From NCBI RefSeq assembly GCF_000403785.1, contig NZ_APHJ01000018.1:1-64000 (forward strand): 64,000 bases of DNA. The letters run 5' to 3'. The position numbers and the translations under genes were made by a program. This stretch comes from Gillisia sp. CAL575. GTDB lineage: Bacteria; Bacteroidota; Bacteroidia; Flavobacteriales; Flavobacteriaceae. The notes below the pieces were generated by a model. That model made no database searches, had not been told where the DNA came from, and was given only the letters and a program-made list of their open reading frames with translations. This document shows positions 27,613 to 35,963 of the stretch, piece by piece. Each line of letters begins with the position of its first letter. The first letter of the stretch is position 1.

Positions 27613-27928
27613 ATGTTTTAAAAGTTTTATTATCGTGTGTAGCATCTTTTAGAATAGGATGTAGTAATAATGTTTAAAGCAATTTTCTGCTTTTCACTTC
27701 TCAAATTCAACCAGATTTTATATGTTTTAAGTTTAGTTGATTAATGTTTAGTTTATAATTTCTTCAATTATCACTAATTATTCAAATAATGCCAATTTAA
27801 AACTAACTCTAGCATTGCTAATTTAATCTAGGCCATAGATAAAAACAGTTCTAAATATTTTTCAGACAAGTTTAACGCTCTGCCTAAGTTTTGCCATTAC
27901 CTTTGCATTTCAAAATTTTAACTAGAAT
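27613..27928. other. Gene-free stretch upstream of the FUSC gene
   Basis: 316 bp, AT-rich. The only recognisable signal is the -7-like box at 27898-27905. No ORF, hairpin or repeat of note was seen. Confidence 0.5.
27898..27905 (+). promoter_or_regulatory. Putative -7 box of the FUSC gene
   Basis: TACCTTTG fits TAnnTTTG and ends 23 nt before the TTG start at 27929. Confidence 0.4.
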
Positions 27929-30187
27929 TTGAATTATTTCAAGATTAATTTTAAGGAATCCTATAAAGAATTTATTCTTTTCTTAAAAAGTACAGATTTT
28001 ACTAAGGCTATAATTCTAGCTTTTGGGATAATAGTTCCAATTGGGATTGGTGTTTATGTAGGTTCCTTTGAAATAGGTCTTGCTTTAGCGCTGGGGGCTT
28101 TGTTAAGTTCTCCTAGTGATGTTACTGGCAGTATTCGTAATAAAAATTTCGGTATCCTTCTATCCGCCTTGTTTGCAGTAATTGCTAGTTTAATTGGTGG
28201 ATTTCTTAATCCTTCAGATTGGATCACTATTCCAATTCTTGGAATTATTATGTTCGCTTTCTCCTATTTTGCGGTATATGGCTTTAGAGCCTCACTTATA
28301 AGCTTTTCAGGATTGTTTGCTTTGGTTCTTAGTTTCGCAAACATTTCGAATGTGTTAGAATTTTATGAACGAGCACTTTTCATAGGATTGGGTGGAATTT
28401 GGTATTTATTATTAAGGGTAATATGGCATAAGGTTAATCCAAAGGCAGAAACGGAACAGTTTCTATCGCAAGGTCTAGAGCTTACTTCTAAATATTTAGA
28501 AATTCGAGGAGAATTATGGGATTCAAATTCTAATAGAGAAGAATTACAAAGAAGAATTTTGGAGCTTCAGGCAGATTTAAATGTTAATCATGAAACATTA
28601 CGTGACATCCTTATATCTTCTAGAAAATCATCAGGAAGCTCTAATTATGAGGGTAAACGTTTACTTATATTTATTCAGCTTATAGATATTTTAGAATTAG
28701 CGATGGCTAATCCAGTGGACTATGAAAAGATGGATGAAATTCTTTCTAAACATCCCGAAAAACGACAATTGTTTCAAACTCTAACTTTTGAAATGGCTTC
28801 GAGAATGAAGCATATTTCAGAATTCTTGTTGAAATCTAAAAAATTAAATAACAAAAATTTACTTGAAGAATATCTTCATAAAATAAAGAAACATATAGAT
28901 GAAGTATCTCCTTCTAAAGAAATTGGATCTTTAGAAAGTTCAATCTTGCTTAAAAATTTATATGATTATCAATGTAAACAAGTAGAGAAGATCCTTAAAG
29001 TAGAACGTATTTTAAGTAACAAGGATTTTAAAGAGTTAAGTTTTGTAAAAAGCGGAGATGCTCAACGCTTTATATCCCATCAGGAATATGATTTTAATAT
29101 TTTAATTGAAAATTTTAGTTTAAAGTCGGCAATTTTTAAACATTCATTAAGACTAGCTCTCGTTGTAATGGTTGGTTTCACTATCGGGGGATATTTTTCT
29201 GTTCAAAACCCTTACTGGATTCTACTTACTATAATTGTAATAATGCGACCTAATTATGGTCTAACCAAAGAAAGATCTAAGCAGCGTATTATAGGCACTT
29301 TAATAGGAGGCGCAATTGCTACAGGAATTGTTCTTTTAATTCAGGATACTACTGTATATGCGGTTTTAGCAATATTAAGTTTGGTGTTAGCATTTTCTAT
29401 GGTTCAAAGAAACTATAAGACCTCAGCAACTTTTATAACATTAAGTGTTGTTTTTATCTATGCGCTTTTGAAGCCAGATGTACTTAACGTTATTCAATAT
29501 AGAATAATAGATACCGTTTTGGGAGCTGGTTTAGCGGCTTTAGGGAATGCGTTACTTTGGCCTTCATGGGAATATTTTAGTATTAATTCAATTATTGGGG
29601 AAAGTTTAAAAGCGAATAAAGAATACCTGTTTTCAATACAAAAGTATTATCAAGAGAAAGGTGCGGTTCCTACTTCTTACAAGCTGTCTAGAAAAAGAGC
29701 TTTTTTAGCTAGTGGGAATTTGAGTTCTGCCTTCCAAAGAATGACTCAAGAACCAAAATCCAAACAGATGCCTTTGGACAAATTTTATGAGGTAGTTGTA
29801 CTTAATCATACATTTCTTTCCTCCCTTGCATCTATGGGGACTTATATTCAAAACCATCCAACTACAGAGTCTTCCAGTTATTTCCAAAATTATATTGAAG
29901 GCATTTCACATAATTTGAATATTGCAAATGGTTTAATAACTGAAAATGAATATGTTGAAGTATTAGATTCTAACCATAGAATTGAAGCGCAAAATTATTT
30001 TGATAGTCGTTTTGAATCTTTAAATAAAACTTCTGAAGAATCCGTCAACAAAAGTGATTCCTACAGTATAAGTAATACAGAACAGTTACAAGAGGTTCAT
30101 TTAATTAATACACAATTAAAGTGGTTATATTCTTTAAGTGAAAAGATAATTAAAAGAGTTTCAAAAATTGAGTTCGTTAATGATTAG
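27929..30187 (+). CDS. FUSC/YccS-family inner-membrane protein
   Basis: A 752-residue protein with two membrane blocks. The first (about residues 25-165) has six hydrophobic segments, starting AIILAFGIIVPIGIGVYVGS. A soluble helical region of about 220 residues follows. The second block (about 400-540) contains the FUSC signature QNPYWILLTIIVIMRPNYGL and RIIGTLIGGAIATGIVLLI. A cytoplasmic helical tail ends the protein. Relatives (AaeB, YccS, fusaric-acid resistance proteins) are thought to export aromatic acids, but no membrane-fusion partner is adjacent. The start is TTG (NYFKINFKES follows); no ATG start fits, and a -7 box lies 23 nt upstream. Confidence 0.88.
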   Translation: MNYFKINFKESYKEFILFLKSTDFTKAIILAFGIIVPIGIGVYVGSFEIGLALALGALLSSPSDVTGSIRNKNFGILLSALFAVIASLIGGFLNPSDWITIPILGIIMFAFSYFAVYGFRASLISFSGLFALVLSFANISNVLEFYERALFIGLGGIWYLLLRVIWHKVNPKAETEQFLSQGLELTSKYLEIRGELWDSNSNREELQRRILELQADLNVNHETLRDILISSRKSSGSSNYEGKRLLIFIQLIDILELAMANPVDYEKMDEILSKHPEKRQLFQTLTFEMASRMKHISEFLLKSKKLNNKNLLEEYLHKIKKHIDEVSPSKEIGSLESSILLKNLYDYQCKQVEKILKVERILSNKDFKELSFVKSGDAQRFISHQEYDFNILIENFSLKSAIFKHSLRLALVVMVGFTIGGYFSVQNPYWILLTIIVIMRPNYGLTKERSKQRIIGTLIGGAIATGIVLLIQDTTVYAVLAILSLVLAFSMVQRNYKTSATFITLSVVFIYALLKPDVLNVIQYRIIDTVLGAGLAALGNALLWPSWEYFSINSIIGESLKANKEYLFSIQKYYQEKGAVPTSYKLSRKRAFLASGNLSSAFQRMTQEPKSKQMPLDKFYEVVVLNHTFLSSLASMGTYIQNHPTTESSSYFQNYIEGISHNLNIANGLITENEYVEVLDSNHRIEAQNYFDSRFESLNKTSEESVNKSDSYSISNTEQLQEVHLINTQLKWLYSLSEKIIKRVSKIEFVND

Positions 30188-30222
30188 AGGCAGGAAATTT
30201 CAGCTAGTAAAGTTTAAATAAA

Positions 30223-30245
30223 AAGCCATCTTTTTAAGATGGCTT
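30223..30245. terminator. Bidirectional terminator between the FUSC gene and the small peptide gene
   Basis: Stem AAGCCATCTT / AAGATGGCTT with a 3-nt loop, flanked by A and T tracts; it lies between convergent genes. Confidence 0.7.
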
Positions 30246-30262
30246 CCAAAATTTTAACCTAA

Positions 30263-30367
30263 TTAATGCTTAGGTTGTTGAGTTTTCTTTTGATCCTGTT
30301 TTTTAGGTTCAGATTTTTTTTGATCTTGTTTCGCTGGTCCTTTTGAAGGATTTTGAGATTGTGCCAT
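30263..30367 (-). CDS. Small Lys/Gln-rich peptide
   Basis: A 34-residue frame reading MAQSQNPSKGPAKQDQ, then KKSEPKKQDQKKTQQPKH. It is built from an internal near-repeat (AKQDQKKSEPKKQDQKK), has no hydrophobic residues to speak of and is probably disordered and strongly basic. Its context supports a real gene: a terminator lies directly downstream, and the upstream 235 bp is free for a promoter. From memory, short peptides of this composition occur in other Flavobacteriaceae. It could bind nucleic acid or protect against desiccation; this is inference. Confidence 0.55.
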   Translation of the reverse strand: MAQSQNPSKGPAKQDQKKSEPKKQDQKKTQQPKH

Positions 30368-30604
30368 GATTATATATTTAAATGATTAATACACTAATTT
30401 AAAGATTTATCAACTACACTGTTTTTCTCTTAATAAATTTTTAACGTGTATTAAATGTTAAATTTTTTGTTCTATATTTTGAAATATTTCCTTAACATAG
30501 ATCTATAATTCTTCATTAATTAATCCATAACTTTGGTTTTGGTAAGAATAAAAATAACGCCTTTTTCTAAAAGCTTTATTCTTACTATAATGATTTTTTA
30601 AAGT

Positions 30605-31399
30605 ATGAAGAGAGAGACTATTATTCAAAAAATTCAGGAACAAAAGCAGTTTCCAAATTTAAAATATGCTATTCGTGAAAAATCTGAAGCATTTACTCAT
30701 AAATTATTCTACACTTTATTTGACGAGGCAACCCCAGTAGAAAAGAATATAGACCAGCTAGAATTAGATTTTCAAGAATTGATTGATCTTGTTTGTTGGG
30801 AACCCGGAAAACCTTGTAAAGAAATCTGGCAGTCTTATTTAGAAAAACTACCAGAGATCTTGGAAAAATTAAATAAGGATGCGAATGCAATAATGAGAAA
30901 TGATCCTGCAGCCAATTCTATAGAAGAAGTTTTTTTAGCATATCCTGGTTTCTTTGCTATAGCAATTTATAGGCTAAGTCATGAATTTTATAAGTTTGGG
31001 CTTCCACTAGTTCCAAGATTAATGTCTGAATGTGCGCATAGACTAACAGGAACAGATATAAATCCTGGAGCACATATTGGAGTTCCTTTTTTTATAGATC
31101 ATGCAACAGGGGTTGTAATTGGTGAAACCTGTGTTATTAAAGATAATGTAAAGGTATATCAAGGTGTTACCCTAGGAGCTCTTTCGGTAAAGAGAGAATT
31201 AAGAAATAAAAAGCGTCATCCTACCATTGAAGATAACGTTACAATTTATGCAAATGCTACTATTTTAGGTGGAGAAACGGTGATAGGAGCTAATAGTATT
31301 ATTGGTGGGAATGTTTGGTTAACAGCATCAGTACCTTCAAATTCTATGGTTTCTCATAATCCTCAAATCAAAATTAAAAATTCTGTAAAAAATGAATAA
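30605..31399 (+). CDS. cysE: Serine O-acetyltransferase
   Basis: Acetylates L-serine with acetyl-CoA, the first step of cysteine synthesis. The 264-residue protein has a helical N-terminal half and a left-handed beta-helix with hexapeptide repeats (NPGAHIGVPFFIDHATGVVI, GETCVIKDNVKVYQGVTLGA). The catalytic His lies in FIDHATG and the Asp/His dyad partner in HEFYKFG upstream. The form with a long N-terminus resembles the EpsC-type SAT of Bacteroidota. The stop overlaps the start of the cysM gene by 8 bp, so the pair is translationally coupled. Confidence 0.93.
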   Translation: MKRETIIQKIQEQKQFPNLKYAIREKSEAFTHKLFYTLFDEATPVEKNIDQLELDFQELIDLVCWEPGKPCKEIWQSYLEKLPEILEKLNKDANAIMRNDPAANSIEEVFLAYPGFFAIAIYRLSHEFYKFGLPLVPRLMSECAHRLTGTDINPGAHIGVPFFIDHATGVVIGETCVIKDNVKVYQGVTLGALSVKRELRNKKRHPTIEDNVTIYANATILGGETVIGANSIIGGNVWLTASVPSNSMVSHNPQIKIKNSVKNE

Positions 31400-32276
31400 T
31401 TCTATACTAAGTTTAATTGGAAATACTCCTTTAGTAAAAACAGAAACCTTAATTAAAAACCCTAAGGTTAGTTTGTATTTAAAATTGGAAGGGCAAAATC
31501 CAGGTGGAAGTGTGAAAGATCGTGCTGCATATAACATGATTAAAAGTGCTTTGGAGCGTGGGGATATTAATAAGGAGTCTAAGCTTATTGAGGCTACAAG
31601 TGGTAATACAGGAATTGCTCTTGCTATGATCGCTGGAATTTTTAAGCTGAATATAGAGCTAGTAATGCCAGAGAACTCTACTATTGAGCGTGTACAAACG
31701 ATGAGAGCCTATGGCGCAAAAGTCACCTTAACAGATGCAGATGGAGGCATAGAAAATGCCAGAGATTATGCGGAAGAAAAAATGAAGTCTGGTGATTATT
31801 TTATGATCAATCAATTTGCTAATGAAGACAATTGGAAAGCTCATTATAAAACTACAGGTCCAGAAATCTGGAGAGATACTAATAATAAAATCACTCATTT
31901 TGTTTCTTCAATGGGAACTACGGGAACTATAATGGGAACCTCATCATTTTTGAAAGAACAGAATAGTAATGTTCAAATAGTTGGAGTACAGCCAACAAAT
32001 AATTCTAGAATTCCTGGAATAAGAAAATGGCCTAAAGAATATTTACCAAAAATATTCGATCCAAAAAAAGTTGATAGAGTTATAGAAGTAAGTGATGTCG
32101 AAGCAAAAATAATGACTCAACGGCTAGCTAAAGATGAAGGTGTTTTTGCAGGGATGAGTAGTGGAGGTTCTGCAAGTGCAGCAGTTCGCTTATGTGAAGA
32201 ATTAGAAGAAGGAATTGTAGTGAGTATTGTCTGTGATCGTGGAGATCGATATTTATCATCAGATCTATTTATGTAA
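31392..32276 (+). CDS. cysM: Cysteine synthase (O-acetylserine sulfhydrylase, CysM-type)
   Basis: PLP enzyme converting O-acetylserine and sulfide (or thiosulfate) to cysteine. The PLP lysine is in GGSVKDRAAY, the phosphate-binding loop in EATSGNTGIA, and the substrate loop in SSMGTTGTIMG. At 294 residues it is the shorter CysM type; the WPKEYLPKIFD segment and the short C-terminus agree with CysM rather than CysK. It overlaps cysE by 8 bp and ends at a terminator, so cysE-cysM forms a two-gene operon. Confidence 0.94.
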   Translation: MNNSILSLIGNTPLVKTETLIKNPKVSLYLKLEGQNPGGSVKDRAAYNMIKSALERGDINKESKLIEATSGNTGIALAMIAGIFKLNIELVMPENSTIERVQTMRAYGAKVTLTDADGGIENARDYAEEKMKSGDYFMINQFANEDNWKAHYKTTGPEIWRDTNNKITHFVSSMGTTGTIMGTSSFLKEQNSNVQIVGVQPTNNSRIPGIRKWPKEYLPKIFDPKKVDRVIEVSDVEAKIMTQRLAKDEGVFAGMSSGGSASAAVRLCEELEEGIVVSIVCDRGDRYLSSDLFM

Positions 32277-32280
32277 AAAA

Positions 32281-32313
32281 TTCAAGGAGCTTAATGAAAT
32301 TAAGTTCCTTGAA
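32281..32313 (+). terminator. Terminator of cysE-cysM
   Basis: A 14-bp stem (TTCAAGGAGCTTAA against TTAAGTTCCTTGAA, one G-T pair) with a 5-nt loop starting 4 bp after the cysM stop. Confidence 0.65.
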
Positions 32314-32350
32314 TCTTCAATTAATTTTTTAACGCACCTCACATTTAAAT

Positions 32351-32908
32351 TTAATTATTTACATATCCAATTAAGCTAGTGCTGGGAGGTGTTATTTTAA
32401 CCACTCTATTTTTGTTACCATTTTCAAGTTTGATTTTGTATAATTCTTTATCTATTCTATCGCTTTTACCACTTGCTGTATATTTAATACTAACTGCTGT
32501 CCAACCTTGGTTTTCAATAAATAATTTATTTCTTACAGCAGACGGTAAAGTAATATTTTTAAATCTTTGATGTGTCCCTACTAAATTTCCATTATTGGAA
32601 TAGATAGCTTCTAGGTATCCTTTAGAACTATTAAAAGTTACTAGATATTCATCAAAATTTTTTCTGTTGTCCATTGCAGATAAAAACTCATTAAAGTCAA
32701 ATTTTTCTTTCATGAATTTAATAGGATTATCTGAGAACTCTCCTGTATAGTCTTCTTTAACTATACATCTAATTTCACCAAGCTTTGAATCTATTGTAAT
32801 AGCATCTGCATCAAAATTTAATCGAGCTTCATCTAATAGGATCACTTCTTGTGCTTGCATAGTGGCAAGTCCACATAAAACGAATAAAAATCTGATTACA
32901 TTTTTCAT
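32351..32908 (-). CDS. Hypothetical exported protein
   Basis: A 185-residue protein from the ATG at 32908 (MKNVIRFLFVLCGLATMQAQ), whose first 20 residues form a signal peptide cleaved after QAQ or AQA. An in-frame start at 32965 would add an unrelated hydrophobic stretch and is not preferred. The mature protein is a mix of strands and short helices with a motif FVTFNSSKGYLEAIYSNNGN typical of small periplasmic beta proteins (for example the PepSY-like group of Bacteroidota). No function is assigned. It stands alone between cysM and the Crp/Fnr gene. Confidence 0.65.
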   Translation of the reverse strand: MKNVIRFLFVLCGLATMQAQEVILLDEARLNFDADAITIDSKLGEIRCIVKEDYTGEFSDNPIKFMKEKFDFNEFLSAMDNRKNFDEYLVTFNSSKGYLEAIYSNNGNLVGTHQRFKNITLPSAVRNKLFIENQGWTAVSIKYTASGKSDRIDKELYKIKLENGNKNRVVKITPPSTSLIGYVNN

Positions 32909-32993
32909 AATATTAATATTTAAGTTAATACTACAATAAAGATATAGCAGAGAATGTTTTCTCACTATGCCGCAAGTAGCACAACTGTATTAA

Positions 32994-33707
32994 TTATTTA
33001 TATTTATTTTTATTACCAAATAAATTAATCAAGAGTTTTAAATTTTTGATTTCCATTTTCTTTCTTGAAATCTTTATAGACCCAAGTTGTTTTAATTTTT
33101 GAAGATGTCTATTCACAACAGCTCTGGTAGAACCTATTAAATTTGCGATTTCTGTATTTGATAAATCGTTTATTAATTCTAGATTTTTTGATTTTTTATT
33201 CACGTTTTTTAGCAGCAGATGTAGCAATCTTGTATCAATATCTGTAAATGTGATGTCGGAAACAAAATCTTCTAGCATTCGTAATTGCTTTCCCGCATAG
33301 GGAAGTATCTTTTGATAATTCTCTGGATTTTCCTTTAACCATTTTCTTAATTCACTCATGGGTGCTGCTAAAACTTTAGCCTCATCTAAACACTCATAAT
33401 AGGCATCATGCCTTGTTCCATCCAATAAGCAAAAGAGATCAAATACATCATTCTTGGTTAATAAGAATAGAGTTAGTTCTTTCCCATTGATAGGATCTAC
33501 CTGATACATTTTTATTCTGCCAGAAAGGATGATATAGAAATGGTAGAATAATTTTTCATGATTAAGAATGCAAGAATGTTTTGGCCAGGTCTCTTCATGA
33601 AAGAGAGAGAAAAAAGATTCAGCAGATTTTAAATTCATCTCATGGATGAGCTCACAATCTTTTAATTGCAGTAAATAATTATTGTATGATGTCTGCTCCC
33701 TTCCCAT
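32994..33707 (-). CDS. Crp/Fnr-family transcriptional regulator
   Basis: A 237-residue regulator with a cyclic-nucleotide-binding-like beta-roll (about 25-140) and a C-terminal winged helix (NTEIANLIGSTRAVVNRHLQ as recognition region). The cysteines are not arranged as an FNR-type iron-sulfur ligand set, and the effector-pocket residues of Crp are not clear, so the signal is unknown. Its start codon is preceded by AATTTGGATTATG, the same ending as the SatD-like promoter. A possible target in this window is the FNR-type box upstream of ric, but the link is only inferred. Confidence 0.88.
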   Translation of the reverse strand: MGREQTSYNNYLLQLKDCELIHEMNLKSAESFFSLFHEETWPKHSCILNHEKLFYHFYIILSGRIKMYQVDPINGKELTLFLLTKNDVFDLFCLLDGTRHDAYYECLDEAKVLAAPMSELRKWLKENPENYQKILPYAGKQLRMLEDFVSDITFTDIDTRLLHLLLKNVNKKSKNLELINDLSNTEIANLIGSTRAVVNRHLQKLKQLGSIKISRKKMEIKNLKLLINLFGNKNKYK

Positions 33708-33929
33708 AATCCAAATTCTATCAGGGAGGAAATGCGCTTTTATTTAAATATTCTTATCTAGATATAAGCTACAGATGGTTGTGAAACTAACTTTAAGCGC
33801 AGGGTTAAAATATTGATTCTTATAATTTTATAATACTAATCTAAAAATAATCATTCTAAATATGATTAAAAAGGAATAATTATAAAACTTAAATATGCCT
33901 AAACATTTTAGTATAACTTAAAAATCTGC

Positions 33930-33937
33930 TATTTTTG
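33930..33937 (+). promoter_or_regulatory. -7 box of the SF2 helicase gene
   Basis: TATTTTTG, ending 23 nt before the ATG at 33961. It lies so close to an in-frame TTG at 33943 that the downstream ATG is the better start. Confidence 0.5.
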
Positions 33938-33960
33938 CAAACTTGCTGAAATCAGAAAAT

Positions 33961-35475
33961 ATGGCTGTTGAAACATTTGGACTTGAAGAAAAAAAAAATG
34001 ATAAAGTACTTTATGACTACCAACAGGTAGATATAGATAAGATTTTTAATGTAATAGATACGCATCCTAATCATTATAATTTATTATACCAGCTTCCTAC
34101 CGGAGGTGGTAAAACGGTAATTTTCTCTTCTATTGTAAGAGAATTTATCCAACGTACTAATAAAAAGGTTTTAATTCTAACTCATAGAATTGAGTTATGT
34201 AAGCAGACATCTAAAATGCTTTCGGAGTTTGGGGTGCTCAATAAAATAATTAATAGTAAAGTAAAAGAACTTCCAGATCAAGAAGATTATATGTGCTTTG
34301 TGGCTATGGTGGAAACACTAAACAATAGGTTACATGATGAAAAACTGGAAATTCAGGATATAGGATTGGTTATTATTGATGAAGCTCATTACAATTCATT
34401 TAGAAAATTATTTAAATTTTTTGAAAAGTGTTTTATTTTAGGAGTAACTGCCACCCCTTTAAGTTCTAACATTAAACTTCCTATGAAAGATAATTATCGG
34501 GAACTTATAGTTGGAGATTCTATTGGCTCATTAATAGGAAAGGGTTTTTTGGCCAGAGCAAAGGTTTTTAGTTACGATGTTGGATTGCAATCTCTTAAAG
34601 TGGGAATTAACGGTGATTACACTGTAAAATCTTCTGAAGAGCTTTACTCTAACATGAGTATGCAAGAAAAACTCTTGAATGCATATTTAGATAAATCTAG
34701 AAATAAGAAGACTCTTATTTTTAATAATGGAATAAATACTTCCAAAGAAGTATATGAAACTTTTAGAAATGCAGGCTTTCCTATTAGACATTTGGATAAT
34801 ACTACAAGTAAGCAAGATAGGAAGGATATATTAAAATGGTTTAAACATACCCCAGAGGCAATTGTTACTTCGGTAAGTATTCTTACAACAGGATTTGATG
34901 AACCTTCCGTAGAAACCATTATTTTGAACAGAGCGACAAAGTCATTGACTCTTTATTTTCAAATGATAGGACGTGGTTCTAGAATCTTGAAGAATAAATC
35001 TGAATTTAATGTAATAGATCTTGGTAATAATGTAGTAAGATTTGGACATTGGAGCGCACCGGTAGACTGGAAACAGCTTTTTAGATCTCCAGATTTCTAT
35101 TTTGAGAATTTACTAAGCGATGAAGAAATTGAGCGTGAGTTTAAATATGTAATGCCTCCTGAAATGAGAGAGCAATTTCAGCAATCTGAAGTTGTAGATT
35201 TTGATGTTGAAGCTGCTTATGATGTTGTAATTAGGAAAGGTCTTAGATCTAAAGCTGTTTTAGAATGGTCTATGGACCAACATGTAAAAATGTGTGTGGA
35301 AAATAGCGAAGATGTTTTCGATGCACGAATTCTTGCAAAAGAATTAAAAGATGATATTTCTTCTAGAATAAAACAATATTCCTATTGTATTAGTAAAAGC
35401 ACAAAAAATTATAGAGATTGGTTAGAAGAAGATTACGCTAGAAAATTGCGCCAACAAATAAATGCTGAATTCTAA
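33961..35475 (+). CDS. Superfamily 2 DEAD/DEAH-type helicase
   Basis: A 504-residue helicase from the ATG at 33961 (MAVETFGLEEKKND). Motifs: Q-like (YDYQQVDIDKIF), Walker A LPTGGGKTV, Walker B LVIIDEAHYN, motif III GVTATP, motif IV-V ILTTGFDEPS and motif VI QMIGRGSRIL. The DEAH box identifies the Rad3/type I restriction-like (HsdR/UvrB-related) branch. The C-terminal 120 residues are helical and unassigned. It could act in DNA repair or transcription-coupled processes. It is monocistronic, with its own -7 box and a strong terminator. Confidence 0.85.
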   Translation: MAVETFGLEEKKNDKVLYDYQQVDIDKIFNVIDTHPNHYNLLYQLPTGGGKTVIFSSIVREFIQRTNKKVLILTHRIELCKQTSKMLSEFGVLNKIINSKVKELPDQEDYMCFVAMVETLNNRLHDEKLEIQDIGLVIIDEAHYNSFRKLFKFFEKCFILGVTATPLSSNIKLPMKDNYRELIVGDSIGSLIGKGFLARAKVFSYDVGLQSLKVGINGDYTVKSSEELYSNMSMQEKLLNAYLDKSRNKKTLIFNNGINTSKEVYETFRNAGFPIRHLDNTTSKQDRKDILKWFKHTPEAIVTSVSILTTGFDEPSVETIILNRATKSLTLYFQMIGRGSRILKNKSEFNVIDLGNNVVRFGHWSAPVDWKQLFRSPDFYFENLLSDEEIEREFKYVMPPEMREQFQQSEVVDFDVEAAYDVVIRKGLRSKAVLEWSMDQHVKMCVENSEDVFDARILAKELKDDISSRIKQYSYCISKSTKNYRDWLEEDYARKLRQQINAEF

Positions 35476-35504
35476 GAGGAAGCAAAATAAGTTGAATTTA
35501 TACT

Positions 35505-35544
35505 AAAGCACTGCTAAAATCGAAATCTATTTTAGCAGTGCTTT
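35505..35544 (+). terminator. Terminator of the SF2 helicase gene
   Basis: A perfect 16-bp stem (AAAGCACTGCTAAAAT and its complement, 8-nt loop) followed by T residues. Confidence 0.85.
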
Positions 35545-35643
35545 TTTTGAGCTTTTTTTTGAATTTCCCAGACTCAGTGGTTGATAGATGAAAAGTTTTT
35601 TTATTTTTTATGTATATCTGTTTTTTTGTCCTAACAGTTCTTT

Positions 35644-35672
35644 TGTCACGGTGAATTTATTTTCGGGTCTCA
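35644..35672 (-). repeat. REP-like repeat, reverse copy
   Basis: On the minus strand this 29-bp stretch starts TGAGACC and contains ATAAATTCA. It matches the copy at 45204-45232 at 22 of 29 positions and is inverted relative to the copy at 35697. Confidence 0.55.
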
Positions 35673-35696
35673 ATATTACATTGATTTAAATTGAAA

Positions 35697-35725
35697 TGAG
35701 ATTCTGAATTAAGTTCAGAATGACG
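35697..35725 (+). repeat. REP-like repeat, forward copy
   Basis: A 29-bp stretch starting TGAGATTCTG. It holds the palindromic arms TTCTGAA / TTCAGAA and matches the copy at 45204 at 21 of 29 positions. With 35644-35672 it forms an inverted doublet separated by 24 bp. Confidence 0.55.
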
Positions 35726-35963
35726 TCCTTTTTCAGTTTAGGATGCTTTACGCATAATCAAATTATTTCTTTATTCATCTCATTTAGAGGGAACTGAATT
35801 ATTATTTCATCTTAATTAGTTGCGCTCTTTTGTCCAAAATAATCGTGAGTTGCATTGGACAATTCCCATAAGTGAGATGCTGAAACCATACAGCATGAGG
35901 GCAATAGAGAGTAAGTATTTTTTTAAATCAATTTTCAATAATAAAAGGGACAGATAAAAGTCT

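Larger units (their letters stand above)
35476..35963. other. Gene-free stretch between the helicase and the histidine kinase
   Basis: 488 bp containing the helicase terminator (35505-35544) and a pair of inverted REP-like repeats (35644-35672 and 35697-35725). A possible 65-residue frame at 35816-36013 on the minus strand overlaps the kinase 3' end and is probably not a gene. Confidence 0.6.
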
